Of a stretch of DNA of 64,000 nt, positions 8,017 through 15,740 are shown in pieces. Both the position numbers and the translations under genes were made by a program. Below the pieces are notes generated by a model. That model ran no database searches, was not told the DNA's origin, and saw nothing but the letters and a program-made list of their open reading frames with translations. The first letter of the stretch is position 1. Each line of letters starts with the position of its first letter. Source of the stretch: an uncultured Clostridia bacterium (GTDB lineage: Bacteria; Bacillota; Clostridia; Christensenellales; UBA1750); assembly GCA_947625765.1 (NCBI GenBank), contig CANQPP010000003.1, positions 1 through 64,000 on the forward strand, read 5' to 3'.

Positions 8017-8697
8017 ATGAAGCGTTCACAGATCAACGAGGCGCTGCGCTGGGCCGAGGCCCTGCTGGAGCAGAACCGCATCCGCCTGCCGCGCTTTGCC
8101 TACTGGGACATGGAGACATGGAAAAGCCACAAGGCGGAGCTTGACGAGATCCGCGCCGTGATGCAGGGCTGGGACATCACCGACTTTGGCAGCGGCGACT
8201 TTGCCCGCACAGGCGCGGTGCTGTTCACCTCCCGCAACGGCTCCCATTTGGATCCCTCGATCGGCTCGCCCTACGCCGAAAAGTACATCCTTCTGCGGCA
8301 GGGTCAGTACCTGCCCTGCCACTACCACGCCTCCAAGACGGAGGACATCATTGACCGCGCGGGCGGCGTGATGAGCATGTACTTCTTTAACCGGGCCGCG
8401 GACGGCAGCGTGGACAGGGAAACGCCGGTGACCATCCGCTCCGACGGGCTGCCGCTGACGGTGAAGCCCGGCGAGGAGGTCCTCATCCATCCCGGCGACT
8501 CGGTGCGCATCACGCCCTTCATCTACCACATCTTCGGCGCAAAGCAGGGCGCGGGCGACCTGGTGGTGGGCGAGGTCTCCGCGGTCAACGACGACAACAC
8601 GGACAACTACTGGGAGACCCCCATGCGCCGCTTCGCCGCCATCGAGGAGGACGAGATGCCCCTGCACCCCCTCTGCAACGAGTACGACAAGCTGTGA
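8017..8697 (+). CDS. D-lyxose isomerase family protein (cupin, DUF1498)
   Basis: A 226-residue cupin enzyme. The metal-binding set H102-x-H104 in CHYHASKTEDI, E109 and H171 in FIYHIFGA matches D-lyxose ketol-isomerases, which interconvert D-lyxose and D-xylulose and may also act on mannose. The gene starts 22 bp after rrf2 and precedes nifS by 48 bp, so it appears to be within the Fe-S operon. No sugar transporter or kinase accompanies it. That placement is odd and may mean that the real substrate differs. Confidence 0.8.
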   Translation: MKRSQINEALRWAEALLEQNRIRLPRFAYWDMETWKSHKAELDEIRAVMQGWDITDFGSGDFARTGAVLFTSRNGSHLDPSIGSPYAEKYILLRQGQYLPCHYHASKTEDIIDRAGGVMSMYFFNRAADGSVDRETPVTIRSDGLPLTVKPGEEVLIHPGDSVRITPFIYHIFGAKQGAGDLVVGEVSAVNDDNTDNYWETPMRRFAAIEEDEMPLHPLCNEYDKL

Positions 8698-8745
8698 CAC
8701 AGCTTAAACGTTTGAACGGATAAGAAAGGACGGTCAAAAACGCCT

Positions 8746-9924
8746 ATGGATCGCATCTATCTGGACAACGCCGCCACCTGCGGCCTGCTTCCCGAGGTCG
8801 TGGAAGCCATGCAGCCGGTGCTCGCCGGCAAGCCCGTGAACGCCTCCAGCGTGCACGCCTTCGGCCGCGACGCCAAGAAGCTGCTGGATGAAGCCCGCGA
8901 GAAGGTCGCCAAGGCCCTTGGCGCCAAGAAGGAGGAGATCTTCTTCACCTCCGGCGGCAGCGAGGCCGACAACTGGGCCATCAAGGGCACCGCCGGCATC
9001 AAGGGCCGCGGCCACATCATCACCTCCGCCATCGAGCACCACGCGGTGCTGCACACCTGCCAGGCGCTGGAAAAGCAGGGCTTCCAGGTGACATATCTGC
9101 CCGTGGACGAATACGGCCTGGTGGACCCCAAGGCCGTGGAGGACGCCATCCGCGAGGACACCATCCTGGTCTCCATCATGGCGGCCAACAACGAGATCGG
9201 CACCATCGAGCCCATCGAGGAGATCGGCGCCATCTGCAAGGCCCACAAGGTCCCCTTCCACACCGACGCGGTGCAGGCCGTGGGGCATATGGAGATCCGG
9301 GTGCACGAGATGAACATCGACATGCTCTCCCTCTCCGGCCACAAGCTGGGCGCTCCCCAGGGCGTGGGCGTCCTGTACGTCCGCACGGGCCTGCGCCTGC
9401 AGAACCTGATCGACGGCGGCGCCCAGGAGCGCAGCCGCCGCGCGGGCACGGAGAACATGCTGGGCATCGTGGGCCTGGGCCGCGCCATAGAGCTTGCCAC
9501 CGAGAACATGGAGAAGAACAACGCCTACGAGACCGCCCTGCGCGACAAGCTCATCCACGGCATCCTGGACACCATCCCCGATTCCCGGCTCAACGGCCAC
9601 CCCACCCGCCGCCTGCCCGGCAACGTGAACGTCTGCATCCGCTACATCGAGGGCGAATCCCTTCTGCTCCTGCTGGATATGAACGGCATCGCCGCCTCCT
9701 CCGGCTCGGCCTGCACCTCCGGCTCCCTGGACCCCAGCCACGTGCTGCTGGCCATCGGCCTGCCCCACGAGATCGCCCACGGTTCCCTGCGCTTAACGCT
9801 CAACCACCTAAACACCGAGGAGGAGATCGACCGCACCATCCAGGCCCTCAAGCCCATCGTGGAGCGCCTGCGCGCGATGTCTCCCCTGTTCAACCAGCAA
9901 AAAGGAGGAAGCCAGCTTGTATAG
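8746..9924 (+). CDS. nifS: Cysteine desulfurase NifS/IscS type
   Basis: A 392-residue class V aminotransferase-fold PLP enzyme that takes sulfur from L-cysteine for Fe-S clusters. It has the N-terminal IYLDNAAT motif, His 99 in AIEHHAVL, PLP lysine K200 in SLSGHKLGAPQG, and the mobile-loop cysteine C323 in SSGSACTSGS. The SACTSGS form belongs to the NifS/IscS group (class I). The stop overlaps the TTG start of nifU, and the nifU RBS AAAGGAGGA lies within nifS. It is part of the Rrf2-led cluster. Confidence 0.95.
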   Translation: MDRIYLDNAATCGLLPEVVEAMQPVLAGKPVNASSVHAFGRDAKKLLDEAREKVAKALGAKKEEIFFTSGGSEADNWAIKGTAGIKGRGHIITSAIEHHAVLHTCQALEKQGFQVTYLPVDEYGLVDPKAVEDAIREDTILVSIMAANNEIGTIEPIEEIGAICKAHKVPFHTDAVQAVGHMEIRVHEMNIDMLSLSGHKLGAPQGVGVLYVRTGLRLQNLIDGGAQERSRRAGTENMLGIVGLGRAIELATENMEKNNAYETALRDKLIHGILDTIPDSRLNGHPTRRLPGNVNVCIRYIEGESLLLLLDMNGIAASSGSACTSGSLDPSHVLLAIGLPHEIAHGSLRLTLNHLNTEEEIDRTIQALKPIVERLRAMSPLFNQQKGGSQLV

Positions 9925-10336
9925 TGAAAAAGTGATGGACCACTTCATGAACCCCCGCAACGTGGGCGAGATCGAGAACCCCTCCGGCACCGGCATCGTC
10001 GGCAACCCCAAGTGCGGCGACATCATGCAGATGTTTTTGCAGATCGAGGACAACGTGATCACGGACGTGAAGTTCAAGACCTTCGGCTGCGGCGCGGCCA
10101 TCGCCACCTCGTCCATGGCCACGGAAATGGTCAAGGGCAAGACCATCGAGGAGGCCCTGAAGCTGACCAACAAGGCCGTGGCGGAGGCGCTGGACGGCCT
10201 GCCGCCGGTCAAGATGCACTGCTCCCTGCTGGCCGAGCAGGCCTTAAAGGAAGCGCTGGAGGATTACTTTACGAAGAACAACATCCCCCTCCCCGAGGGC
10301 TTCACCAAGCCCAACGTGGAGGAGGACGAGGACTAA
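9917..10336 (+). CDS. nifU: Fe-S cluster scaffold NifU/IscU type
   Basis: A 139-residue U-type scaffold. The three cluster Cys are C33 (NPKCGD), C58 (TFGCGA) and C102 (KMHCSLLA), with D35 as the usual fourth group. It starts at TTG 9917, eight bases after a strong AAAGGAGGA, and overlaps the nifS stop. The acidic C-terminal tail (NVEEDED) is typical of Clostridia NifU-like scaffolds that lack the C-terminal Nfu domain. It receives sulfur from the adjacent NifS. Confidence 0.94.
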   Translation: MYSEKVMDHFMNPRNVGEIENPSGTGIVGNPKCGDIMQMFLQIEDNVITDVKFKTFGCGAAIATSSMATEMVKGKTIEEALKLTNKAVAEALDGLPPVKMHCSLLAEQALKEALEDYFTKNNIPLPEGFTKPNVEEDED

Positions 10337-10372
10337 GAGTCCCAGACAAAAAACAAACGGGGGTAGATCGAT

Positions 10373-11203
10373 ATGGACCTAAACACCAGAGTGCTTCTGA
10401 ACAACGGCACCATGATGCCTGTCCTGGGCCTGGGCGTGTTCCTCTCCAAGGACGGCGAGGAGACCTACAACGCCGTGCGCTGGGCTCTGGAGGCCGGCTA
10501 CCGCCACATCGACACCGCGGCGGTGTACGGCAACGAGGAGAGCGTGGGCCGCGCCATCCGGGACAGCGGCATTCCCCGGGAAGAGCTGTTCGTGACCACC
10601 AAGCTGTGGAACACCCGCATCCGCGCCCACGAGGAGGACCAGGCCTTCGCCGAGAGCCTCAAGAAGCTGCGGATGGACTACGTGGATCTGTACCTCATCC
10701 ACTGGCCCGTGCGCGAGGAGCAGGGCTACCTGCGCGCCTGGAGCAAGCTGGAGAGCTACGCCAAGCAGGGCCGCGCCAAGGCCATCGGCGTGAGCAACTA
10801 CCACATCCACCACCTGCAGGACGTTCTGGACCACTGCGAGATCAAGCCCGCCGTGGACCAGGTGGAGTGCCACCCGGAGCTGAGCCAGGTGGAGCTTGCC
10901 GACTTCTGCCAGAAGAACGGCATCGTGTTCGAGCCCTGGAGCCCCTTGGGCCGCGGCAAGCTGCTCTCCAACGAGACGCTCACCGCCATCGCACAGGCCC
11001 ACGGCAAGACGAGCGCGCAGGTGATCCTGCGCTGGGACATCCAGCGGGGCTTCGTGAACATCCCCAAGTCCGTGCACAGGGAGCGCATCATCGAGAACGC
11101 CGACGTGTTCGACTTCTCCCTGACCCCCGAGGAGATGGAGGCCATCTTCGCCCTCAACAAGAACGAGAGGATCGGCTCCGACCCCGAGACCTTCACCTTC
11201 TAA
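10373..11203 (+). CDS. Aldo/keto reductase (AKR, 2,5-diketogluconate reductase-like)
   Basis: A 276-residue (beta/alpha)8 NADPH-dependent reductase. The catalytic tetrad is visible: D in GYRHIDTAAVYGNE (about residues 45-58, with the Tyr just after), K in TTKLWNT and H in YLIHWPV. The FVNIPKSVHRERIIEN stretch binds the NADP phosphate. The length is standard. It follows nifU by 36 bp with its own RBS (GGGGG) and ends before a terminator, so it probably closes the Rrf2-nif transcript. The substrate is unknown. It belongs to a different AKR group from the one at 60.8-61.9 kb. Confidence 0.88.
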   Translation: MDLNTRVLLNNGTMMPVLGLGVFLSKDGEETYNAVRWALEAGYRHIDTAAVYGNEESVGRAIRDSGIPREELFVTTKLWNTRIRAHEEDQAFAESLKKLRMDYVDLYLIHWPVREEQGYLRAWSKLESYAKQGRAKAIGVSNYHIHHLQDVLDHCEIKPAVDQVECHPELSQVELADFCQKNGIVFEPWSPLGRGKLLSNETLTAIAQAHGKTSAQVILRWDIQRGFVNIPKSVHRERIIENADVFDFSLTPEEMEAIFALNKNERIGSDPETFTF

Positions 11204-11230
11204 GGCGCGTTTTCTTGGCGGCGCAGCCAG

Positions 11231-11279
11231 CCAAAAGCGGCTCCTACGCATTTTTCACGCGGAGGGGCCGCTTTTTGGC
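11231..11279 (+). terminator. Terminator after the aldo/keto reductase gene
   Basis: AAAAGCGGCTCC pairs with GGAGGGGCCGCTTTTT across a 16-nt loop, with one small bulge and a T run. Confidence 0.8.
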
Positions 11280-11287
11280 CGTATCTC

Positions 11288-11316
11288 TTGACAGGGGCTG
11301 GGAAATGGCATATACT
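11288..11316 (+). promoter_or_regulatory. Sigma-A promoter of the fatty acid operon
   Basis: A perfect TTGACA (11288-11293) and TATACT (11311-11316) are separated by 17 bp, about 50 bp upstream of the MarR-type first gene. Confidence 0.85.
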
Positions 11317-11321
11317 TTGTT

Positions 11322-11336
11322 TTGCTAACTAATCAA
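11322..11336 (+). promoter_or_regulatory. Candidate FabT-type operator at the transcription start
   Basis: The AT-rich imperfect palindrome TTGCTAACTAATCAA (10 of 14 paired positions) lies right after the -10. It is the obvious place for the MarR protein encoded next to bind. Confidence 0.45.
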
Positions 11337-11365
11337 TTCCCGGCAAAGGCAGGCGGCGGCGGACC

Positions 11366-11842
11366 ATGGACGAATTTCAGCGGGCGCTCAACGTCCTTCT
11401 GACGGAGACCTATCGCTCCATCCTCAAGGTCGAGGAGGGGATGGCCCGCGAGCAGTCGCACATGGACGTCACCATCAGCGAGCTGCACATGATCGAGGCC
11501 ATCGCCAAGGCCAAGGAAAAGGGCCTGACCATCACGGACATCGCCCAGGACCAGTCCCTGTCCCTGCCCACGGTCACCGTGGCCATCAACAAGCTGGTCA
11601 AGAAGGGGCTGGTGGAGAAGGTCCGCAGCGACCGGGACGGCCGCGTGGTGCACGTGCGCTGCACGCGCCAGGGCGAGCGGGCCAACACCGCCCACCGCTT
11701 TTTTCACAGAAATATGCTGCTGGAAGTGACCGATGGCCTGGACCAGGCGGAACGGGACGCGCTCCTGAACGGGACGCGGAAGATCCACCGCTTCTTCCGG
11801 GACGCGGAACTCCGGCTTGCCGAAAAGGAGAAACGCCCATGA
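11366..11842 (+). CDS. fabT: MarR family regulator of fatty acid synthesis (FabT-like)
   Basis: A 158-residue winged-helix protein. The helix-turn-helix lies near residues 55-80 (ITDIAQDQSLSLPTVTVAINKLVKKGLV), with a wing containing SDRDGRVVHVRCT. FabT in streptococci and enterococci represses the fab/acc operon together with acyl-ACP, and it sits first in that operon just as here. Its stop overlaps the fabH start. The candidate operator TTGCTAACTAATCAA lies between promoter and gene. Function follows from position and family; effector binding is not visible in the sequence. Confidence 0.85.
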   Translation: MDEFQRALNVLLTETYRSILKVEEGMAREQSHMDVTISELHMIEAIAKAKEKGLTITDIAQDQSLSLPTVTVAINKLVKKGLVEKVRSDRDGRVVHVRCTRQGERANTAHRFFHRNMLLEVTDGLDQAERDALLNGTRKIHRFFRDAELRLAEKEKRP

Positions 11843-12804
11843 GCCTTCGCATACTGGGTACGGGCAGCGCCCTGCCCGCCCACGTGGTCACCAACGAGGA
11901 CATGACCCATCTGGTGGAGACCAGCGACGAATGGATCACCACGCGCACGGGCATCCGGGAGCGCCGGGTGCTGACGGACGAGAGCCTGACGGACCTGTCC
12001 GTCCTGGCCGCCGAGCGCGCCCTGCAGGATGCGAGTATCCCGAAGGAGAGCATCGACCTAGTCCTCTGCACCACCGTCCGGGGCGAGGCCGTCACCCCCG
12101 CGCAGGCCTGTCTGACCTCCCTACGCTTAGGTCTCTCCTGCCCCGCCTTCGACATCAACGCCGCCTGCGCGGGCTTCATCTACGCCCTGCAGCTGGCCGC
12201 CGCCTATCTGCAGGCGGGCTTCGCCAAACGCATCCTGCTGCTCAGCGCCGAGGCGGTCTCCTCCCTCTGCGACTGGACGGACCGCGCCACCTGCGTGCTG
12301 TTCGGCGACGCGGCCACGGCTGTGGTGCTGGAGAAGGGCGGCTGCCTGCTGGACATACTGACCGCCTGCCAGCCGGACGATGAGCTGCTCTTCGCCGGCG
12401 CGCCCTACGGCAACAGCCCCTTCCGCAAGGGCCAGCCGCGCAGCCCCTACCTCTACATGAACGGGCAGGAGGTCTACAAGTTCGCGGTGCACGCGGTGGT
12501 GAGCAGCCTGACCACGCTTCTGGAACGCAACCTCTTAGACCCCTCGGACGTGGACCACTACATACTCCACCAGGCCAACTACCGCATCCTGGAGGCCGCG
12601 CGGACCCGCCTGCACCAGCCGAGGGAGAAGTTCCCCCTGATCCTGGACAAGTGCGGCAACACCTCGTCCGCCTCCGCGCCCCTGGCGCTGGACAAGGCCA
12701 ACCGCGAGGGGCAGTTAAAGAAGGGCGAGCTTCTGGCCTTCAGCGCCTTCGGCGCGGGCCTCTCTTACGCCGCCGCCCTGCTCCGCTGGGACAAGGGAGA
12801 ATAA
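11839..12804 (+). CDS. fabH: Beta-ketoacyl-ACP synthase III
   Basis: A 321-residue thiolase-fold enzyme that condenses acetyl-CoA (or a branched starter) with malonyl-ACP to begin fatty acid chains. The triad is in place: C110 in INAACAGF, H244 in LHQANYRI and N274 in KCGNTSSAS. The GDAATA phosphopantetheine-region motif is present. The ATG overlaps the end of the MarR gene (ATGAG over TGA). The final residues are standard. It heads the biosynthetic part of the operon. Confidence 0.96.
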   Translation: MSLRILGTGSALPAHVVTNEDMTHLVETSDEWITTRTGIRERRVLTDESLTDLSVLAAERALQDASIPKESIDLVLCTTVRGEAVTPAQACLTSLRLGLSCPAFDINAACAGFIYALQLAAAYLQAGFAKRILLLSAEAVSSLCDWTDRATCVLFGDAATAVVLEKGGCLLDILTACQPDDELLFAGAPYGNSPFRKGQPRSPYLYMNGQEVYKFAVHAVVSSLTTLLERNLLDPSDVDHYILHQANYRILEAARTRLHQPREKFPLILDKCGNTSSASAPLALDKANREGQLKKGELLAFSAFGAGLSYAAALLRWDKGE

Positions 12805-12826
12805 ACTTAAAGCACAAGCCTTTCCT

Positions 12827-12845
12827 AAGGGGAACTTTTCCCCTT
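12827..12845 (+). promoter_or_regulatory. Intercistronic hairpin before acp
   Basis: AAGGGGAA and TTCCCCTT form an 8-bp stem with loop CTT in the 88-bp fabH-acp gap. A -10-like TATACT follows at about 12864. It may be an RNA-processing, stability or partial-termination site, or part of an internal promoter region that raises acp expression. Confidence 0.4.
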
Positions 12846-12892
12846 TCCATAAGGGAACCCACGTATACTTTTTAAAATGGAGGTAGTTTCAC

Positions 12893-13111
12893 ATGTTTGA
12901 AAAGGTAGCCCAGATCCTGGCCGATTACAAGGACATCGACGTTTCGACCATCAAGCCCGAATCCACGCTGGAGGAGCTGGAGATCGACTCCCTGGACACC
13001 GCGGAGCTCATCATGAACATGGAGGATGAGTTCGGCGTCACCATCAAGATGGACCAGCCCGTAACGACCGTGCAGGAGGTCGTCTCCCTGGTCGAGGCCA
13101 GCGTACAATGA
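12893..13111 (+). CDS. acpP: Acyl carrier protein
   Basis: A 72-residue acidic four-helix carrier. S33 in EIDSLDTAEL is the 4'-phosphopantetheine attachment site, and helix II (DTAELIMNMEDEF) is the docking helix. It carries intermediates among all the Fab enzymes in this operon. The RBS GGAGG precedes the ATG by about 9 nt. The stop overlaps the fabK ATG. Holo-ACP synthase is not in the window. Confidence 0.96.
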   Translation: MFEKVAQILADYKDIDVSTIKPESTLEELEIDSLDTAELIMNMEDEFGVTIKMDQPVTTVQEVVSLVEASVQ

Positions 13112-14052
13112 AGACGGAGCTTTGCAGCCTCTTAGGGATCGAAAAGCCCATCCTGCAGGGCGGCATGGCCTGGATCGCCGACGCGCGCCTGGCCGCCGCG
13201 GTCTCCAACGCCGGTGGCCTTGGCATCATCTCCGCCATGAACGCCGGGCCCGACTACCTGCGGGAGCAGATCGGGCAGGCCCGGCAGCTTACGGATAAGC
13301 CCTTCGGTGTCAACATCATGCTGATGAGCCCCCACGTGGACGCGGTGGCCCAGGTGGTGATCGAGGAGCAGGTGCCCGTTCTGACCACGGGCGCGGGCCT
13401 TCCCTCCAAGTACATGAAGGGCTGGACGGCGGCCGGCATCAAGGTGCTGCCCGTCGTTCCCTCCACGGCCATGGCCAAGATGTGCCAGCGCCTGGGCGCC
13501 AGCGCGGTCATCGCCGAGGGCGGCGAGTCCGGCGGGCACGTGGGCGACCTGACCACCATGGCCTTAACGCCCCAGGTGGTGGACGCCGTCACCATCCCCG
13601 TGGTGGCCGCCGGCGGCATCGCGGACGGCCGCGGCATGGCCGCCGCCCTGGCCCTGGGCGCGGTGGGCGTGCAGATCGGCACCCGCTTCCTGGTGGCCAC
13701 GGAGTGCGGCGTGCACCCCAACTACAAGCAGAAGATCCTAAAGGCCAGGGACATCGACACCTTGGTCACCGGCCGCCGCCTGGGCCACCCGGTGCGCAGC
13801 CTCAAGACCCCCTTCTCCCGCGGCTATGCGGAGATCGAGTACGCGAGCGATACCGACGAGGAAACGCTGGAGGCCTACGCCGTGGGCGCGCTGCGCCTGG
13901 CCGCCCAGGAGGGCGACGCAGAGAAGGGCTGCTTCCTGGCCGGACAGATCGCGGGCCTAGTCAAGCAGGAACAGAGCGCACAGGAGATCGTGGATGAGAT
14001 CATGGAGCAGGCGGTGAAGGTGCTATGCAGCATGAGCCGATACGCAAACTAG
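13108..14052 (+). CDS. fabK: Enoyl-ACP reductase II (FMN-dependent)
   Basis: A 314-residue TIM-barrel FMN enzyme of the 2-nitropropane dioxygenase superfamily. Signatures are IEKPILQGGMAWIAD at the N-terminus, GGLGIISAMN, the EGGESGGHVGD loop, VVAAGGIADGRG and GTRFLVATECGVH. It reduces trans-2-enoyl-ACP with NAD(P)H, the last step of each cycle. No FabI appears in the operon, so FabK is probably the working reductase, which would make the cell insensitive to FabI inhibitors such as triclosan (family knowledge). It overlaps acpP upstream and fabD downstream. Confidence 0.95.
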   Translation: MKTELCSLLGIEKPILQGGMAWIADARLAAAVSNAGGLGIISAMNAGPDYLREQIGQARQLTDKPFGVNIMLMSPHVDAVAQVVIEEQVPVLTTGAGLPSKYMKGWTAAGIKVLPVVPSTAMAKMCQRLGASAVIAEGGESGGHVGDLTTMALTPQVVDAVTIPVVAAGGIADGRGMAAALALGAVGVQIGTRFLVATECGVHPNYKQKILKARDIDTLVTGRRLGHPVRSLKTPFSRGYAEIEYASDTDEETLEAYAVGALRLAAQEGDAEKGCFLAGQIAGLVKQEQSAQEIVDEIMEQAVKVLCSMSRYAN

Positions 14053-14954
14053 CCTTCGTCTTTTCCGGCCAGGGCGCCCAGCACCCCGGCATGGGGAAGG
14101 AGCTGTACGAAACGGACCCCGCCGCCCGCGCGGTCTTTGACCGGCTGGAGGCGCTGCGGCCCGGCACGATCAACAGCTGCTTTTATGGCAGCGCGGAGGA
14201 GCTGCAGGAAACGGAAGTGACCCAGCCCTGCCTCTTTGCCACGGAGCTTGCCATCGCGGCGGCGGTGGAAGCGCGGGGCCTCATCCCCGACGCCGTCGCG
14301 GGCTTCTCTCTTGGGGAGCTTTCCGCGGTCTGCTTTGCCGGCATACTGCCGCCGGAGCGCTGCTTCCCCCTGGTGTGCCTGCGCGCGCGGGAAATGGCCA
14401 GGTGCGCCGCCCAACACCCCGGCGGGATGCTGGCCGTGTTGCGCCTAAACACCCAACAGGTGGAGGAGATCTGCGCAGGGCTTGAAAACGCCTGGCCGGT
14501 CAACTACAACTGCCCGGGCCAGACGGTCTGCGCCGCCGCCCGGGAGAGCCTGCCCGTCTTGGAGGAGGCCGTGAAGGCCGCCGGCGGCCGCTGCCTGCCC
14601 CTGAAGGTGAGCGGTCCCTTCCACAGCCCGTATATGAACGGGGCCGCGGAGGCGTTGACGGCCGCCCTGCAAGCGGAGACGCCGCAGCCGCCCCGCATGC
14701 CCGTGTACGCGAACCTGACCGCCCGCCCCTACGAGGATGCGCGCGCCACGCTGCCCCCGCAGTGCTGCTCGCCCGTCCGCTGGGAGGAGAGCATCCGGGA
14801 AATGGCCAAAGAGGGCATCTGCGACTTTGTGGAGATCGGCCCCGGCAAGGTGCTCGCGGGCCTTATCAAGAAGATCGACGGGAGCCTGCGCGTATTCAGC
14901 GTAGAGGACCCGGCGGGCCTGGACCGTTTGATGGAGGAGATCCCTCATGCTTAA
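14025..14954 (+). CDS. fabD: Malonyl-CoA:ACP transacylase
   Basis: A 309-residue alpha/beta-hydrolase-like acyltransferase. The N-terminal FSGQGAQHPGMGKE motif, nucleophile S95 in AGFSLGELSAV and catalytic H200 in GPFHSPYM are present. The usual GHSLGE motif reads GFSLGE here, with Phe in place of His beside the serine. It loads malonate from malonyl-CoA onto ACP. The start at 14025 lies inside fabK; a start slightly later, before FVFSGQ, cannot be excluded. The end overlaps fabG. Confidence 0.95.
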   Translation: MQHEPIRKLAFVFSGQGAQHPGMGKELYETDPAARAVFDRLEALRPGTINSCFYGSAEELQETEVTQPCLFATELAIAAAVEARGLIPDAVAGFSLGELSAVCFAGILPPERCFPLVCLRAREMARCAAQHPGGMLAVLRLNTQQVEEICAGLENAWPVNYNCPGQTVCAAARESLPVLEEAVKAAGGRCLPLKVSGPFHSPYMNGAAEALTAALQAETPQPPRMPVYANLTARPYEDARATLPPQCCSPVRWEESIREMAKEGICDFVEIGPGKVLAGLIKKIDGSLRVFSVEDPAGLDRLMEEIPHA

Positions 14955-15687
14955 AGGACAAAACGCGCTCATCACCGGCGCATCCCGGGGCATCGGCCGC
15001 GCCGTGGCTCTGGAGCTGGCCCGGCAGGGCGCGAACGTGTGCTTCTTCTACGCGGGCAACAACGTGGCCGCGCAGGAGACGCTCTCCCTTCTGGCCGAAA
15101 CGGGCGTGAAAAGCCGCGCCATGAAGGTGGACGTATCCGACGAGCAGGCGGTCGCCCAGGCCGTCAAGGAGGCGGAGGCGGACTTCGGCCCCTTCCAGAT
15201 CCTCGTCAACAACGCCGGACGCACCGTGGACAAGCTCGCCCTGCAGCTGAGCGCGGAGGACTTTTCCGCCGTGCTGGACGTGAACCTCAAGGGCGCCTTC
15301 TTCGTCACCCGCGCCCTGTACCGCAGCTTCATGCGGCAGAAGTACGGCCGCATCGTCAACATAAGCTCCGTCGCCGGGCTGATGGGCAACCCCGGCCAGG
15401 CCGCCTACGCCGCCTCCAAGGCGGGGCTGATCGGCCTTACCAAGACCATCGCCAAGGAGCTGGCCAAGCGCGGCGTCACCTGCAACGCGGTGGCCCCCGG
15501 CTTCGTGGAGACGGACATGACCGCCTCCATGCCCAAGGCCGCGCTGGAAGCGGGCGTCGCCGCCATCCCCGCGGGCCGCATCGGCCGCCCCGAGGAGATC
15601 GCCGCCCTGTGCGCCTTCCTGGCCTCCCCGGCGGCCTCCTACATCACCGGCGAGGTGATCCGCGCGGACGGCGGCCTGGGGATGTAG
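14947..15687 (+). CDS. fabG: 3-oxoacyl-ACP reductase
   Basis: A 246-residue short-chain dehydrogenase. It has TGASRGIGRA (NADP-binding, 10-19), NNAG (88-91), catalytic S141 in NISSVAG and the Y154-x3-K158 pair in YAASK. The C-terminal EVIRADGGLGM is typical of FabG. It reduces 3-oxoacyl-ACP in each elongation cycle. The start codon lies within the end of fabD with GAGGAG just upstream. A 53-bp gap separates it from fabF. Confidence 0.96.
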   Translation: MLKGQNALITGASRGIGRAVALELARQGANVCFFYAGNNVAAQETLSLLAETGVKSRAMKVDVSDEQAVAQAVKEAEADFGPFQILVNNAGRTVDKLALQLSAEDFSAVLDVNLKGAFFVTRALYRSFMRQKYGRIVNISSVAGLMGNPGQAAYAASKAGLIGLTKTIAKELAKRGVTCNAVAPGFVETDMTASMPKAALEAGVAAIPAGRIGRPEEIAALCAFLASPAASYITGEVIRADGGLGM

Positions 15688-15740
15688 GGCCAGACCATAC
15701 GCTTCTTTACTACTTTTAGGTTTTAGGAGGATCTTGAACC

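Noticed and set aside
8017-8697. A second cupin of the CMD-cupin type
   Set aside because: The HYHASKTED metal motif and length fit the D-lyxose isomerase family instead.
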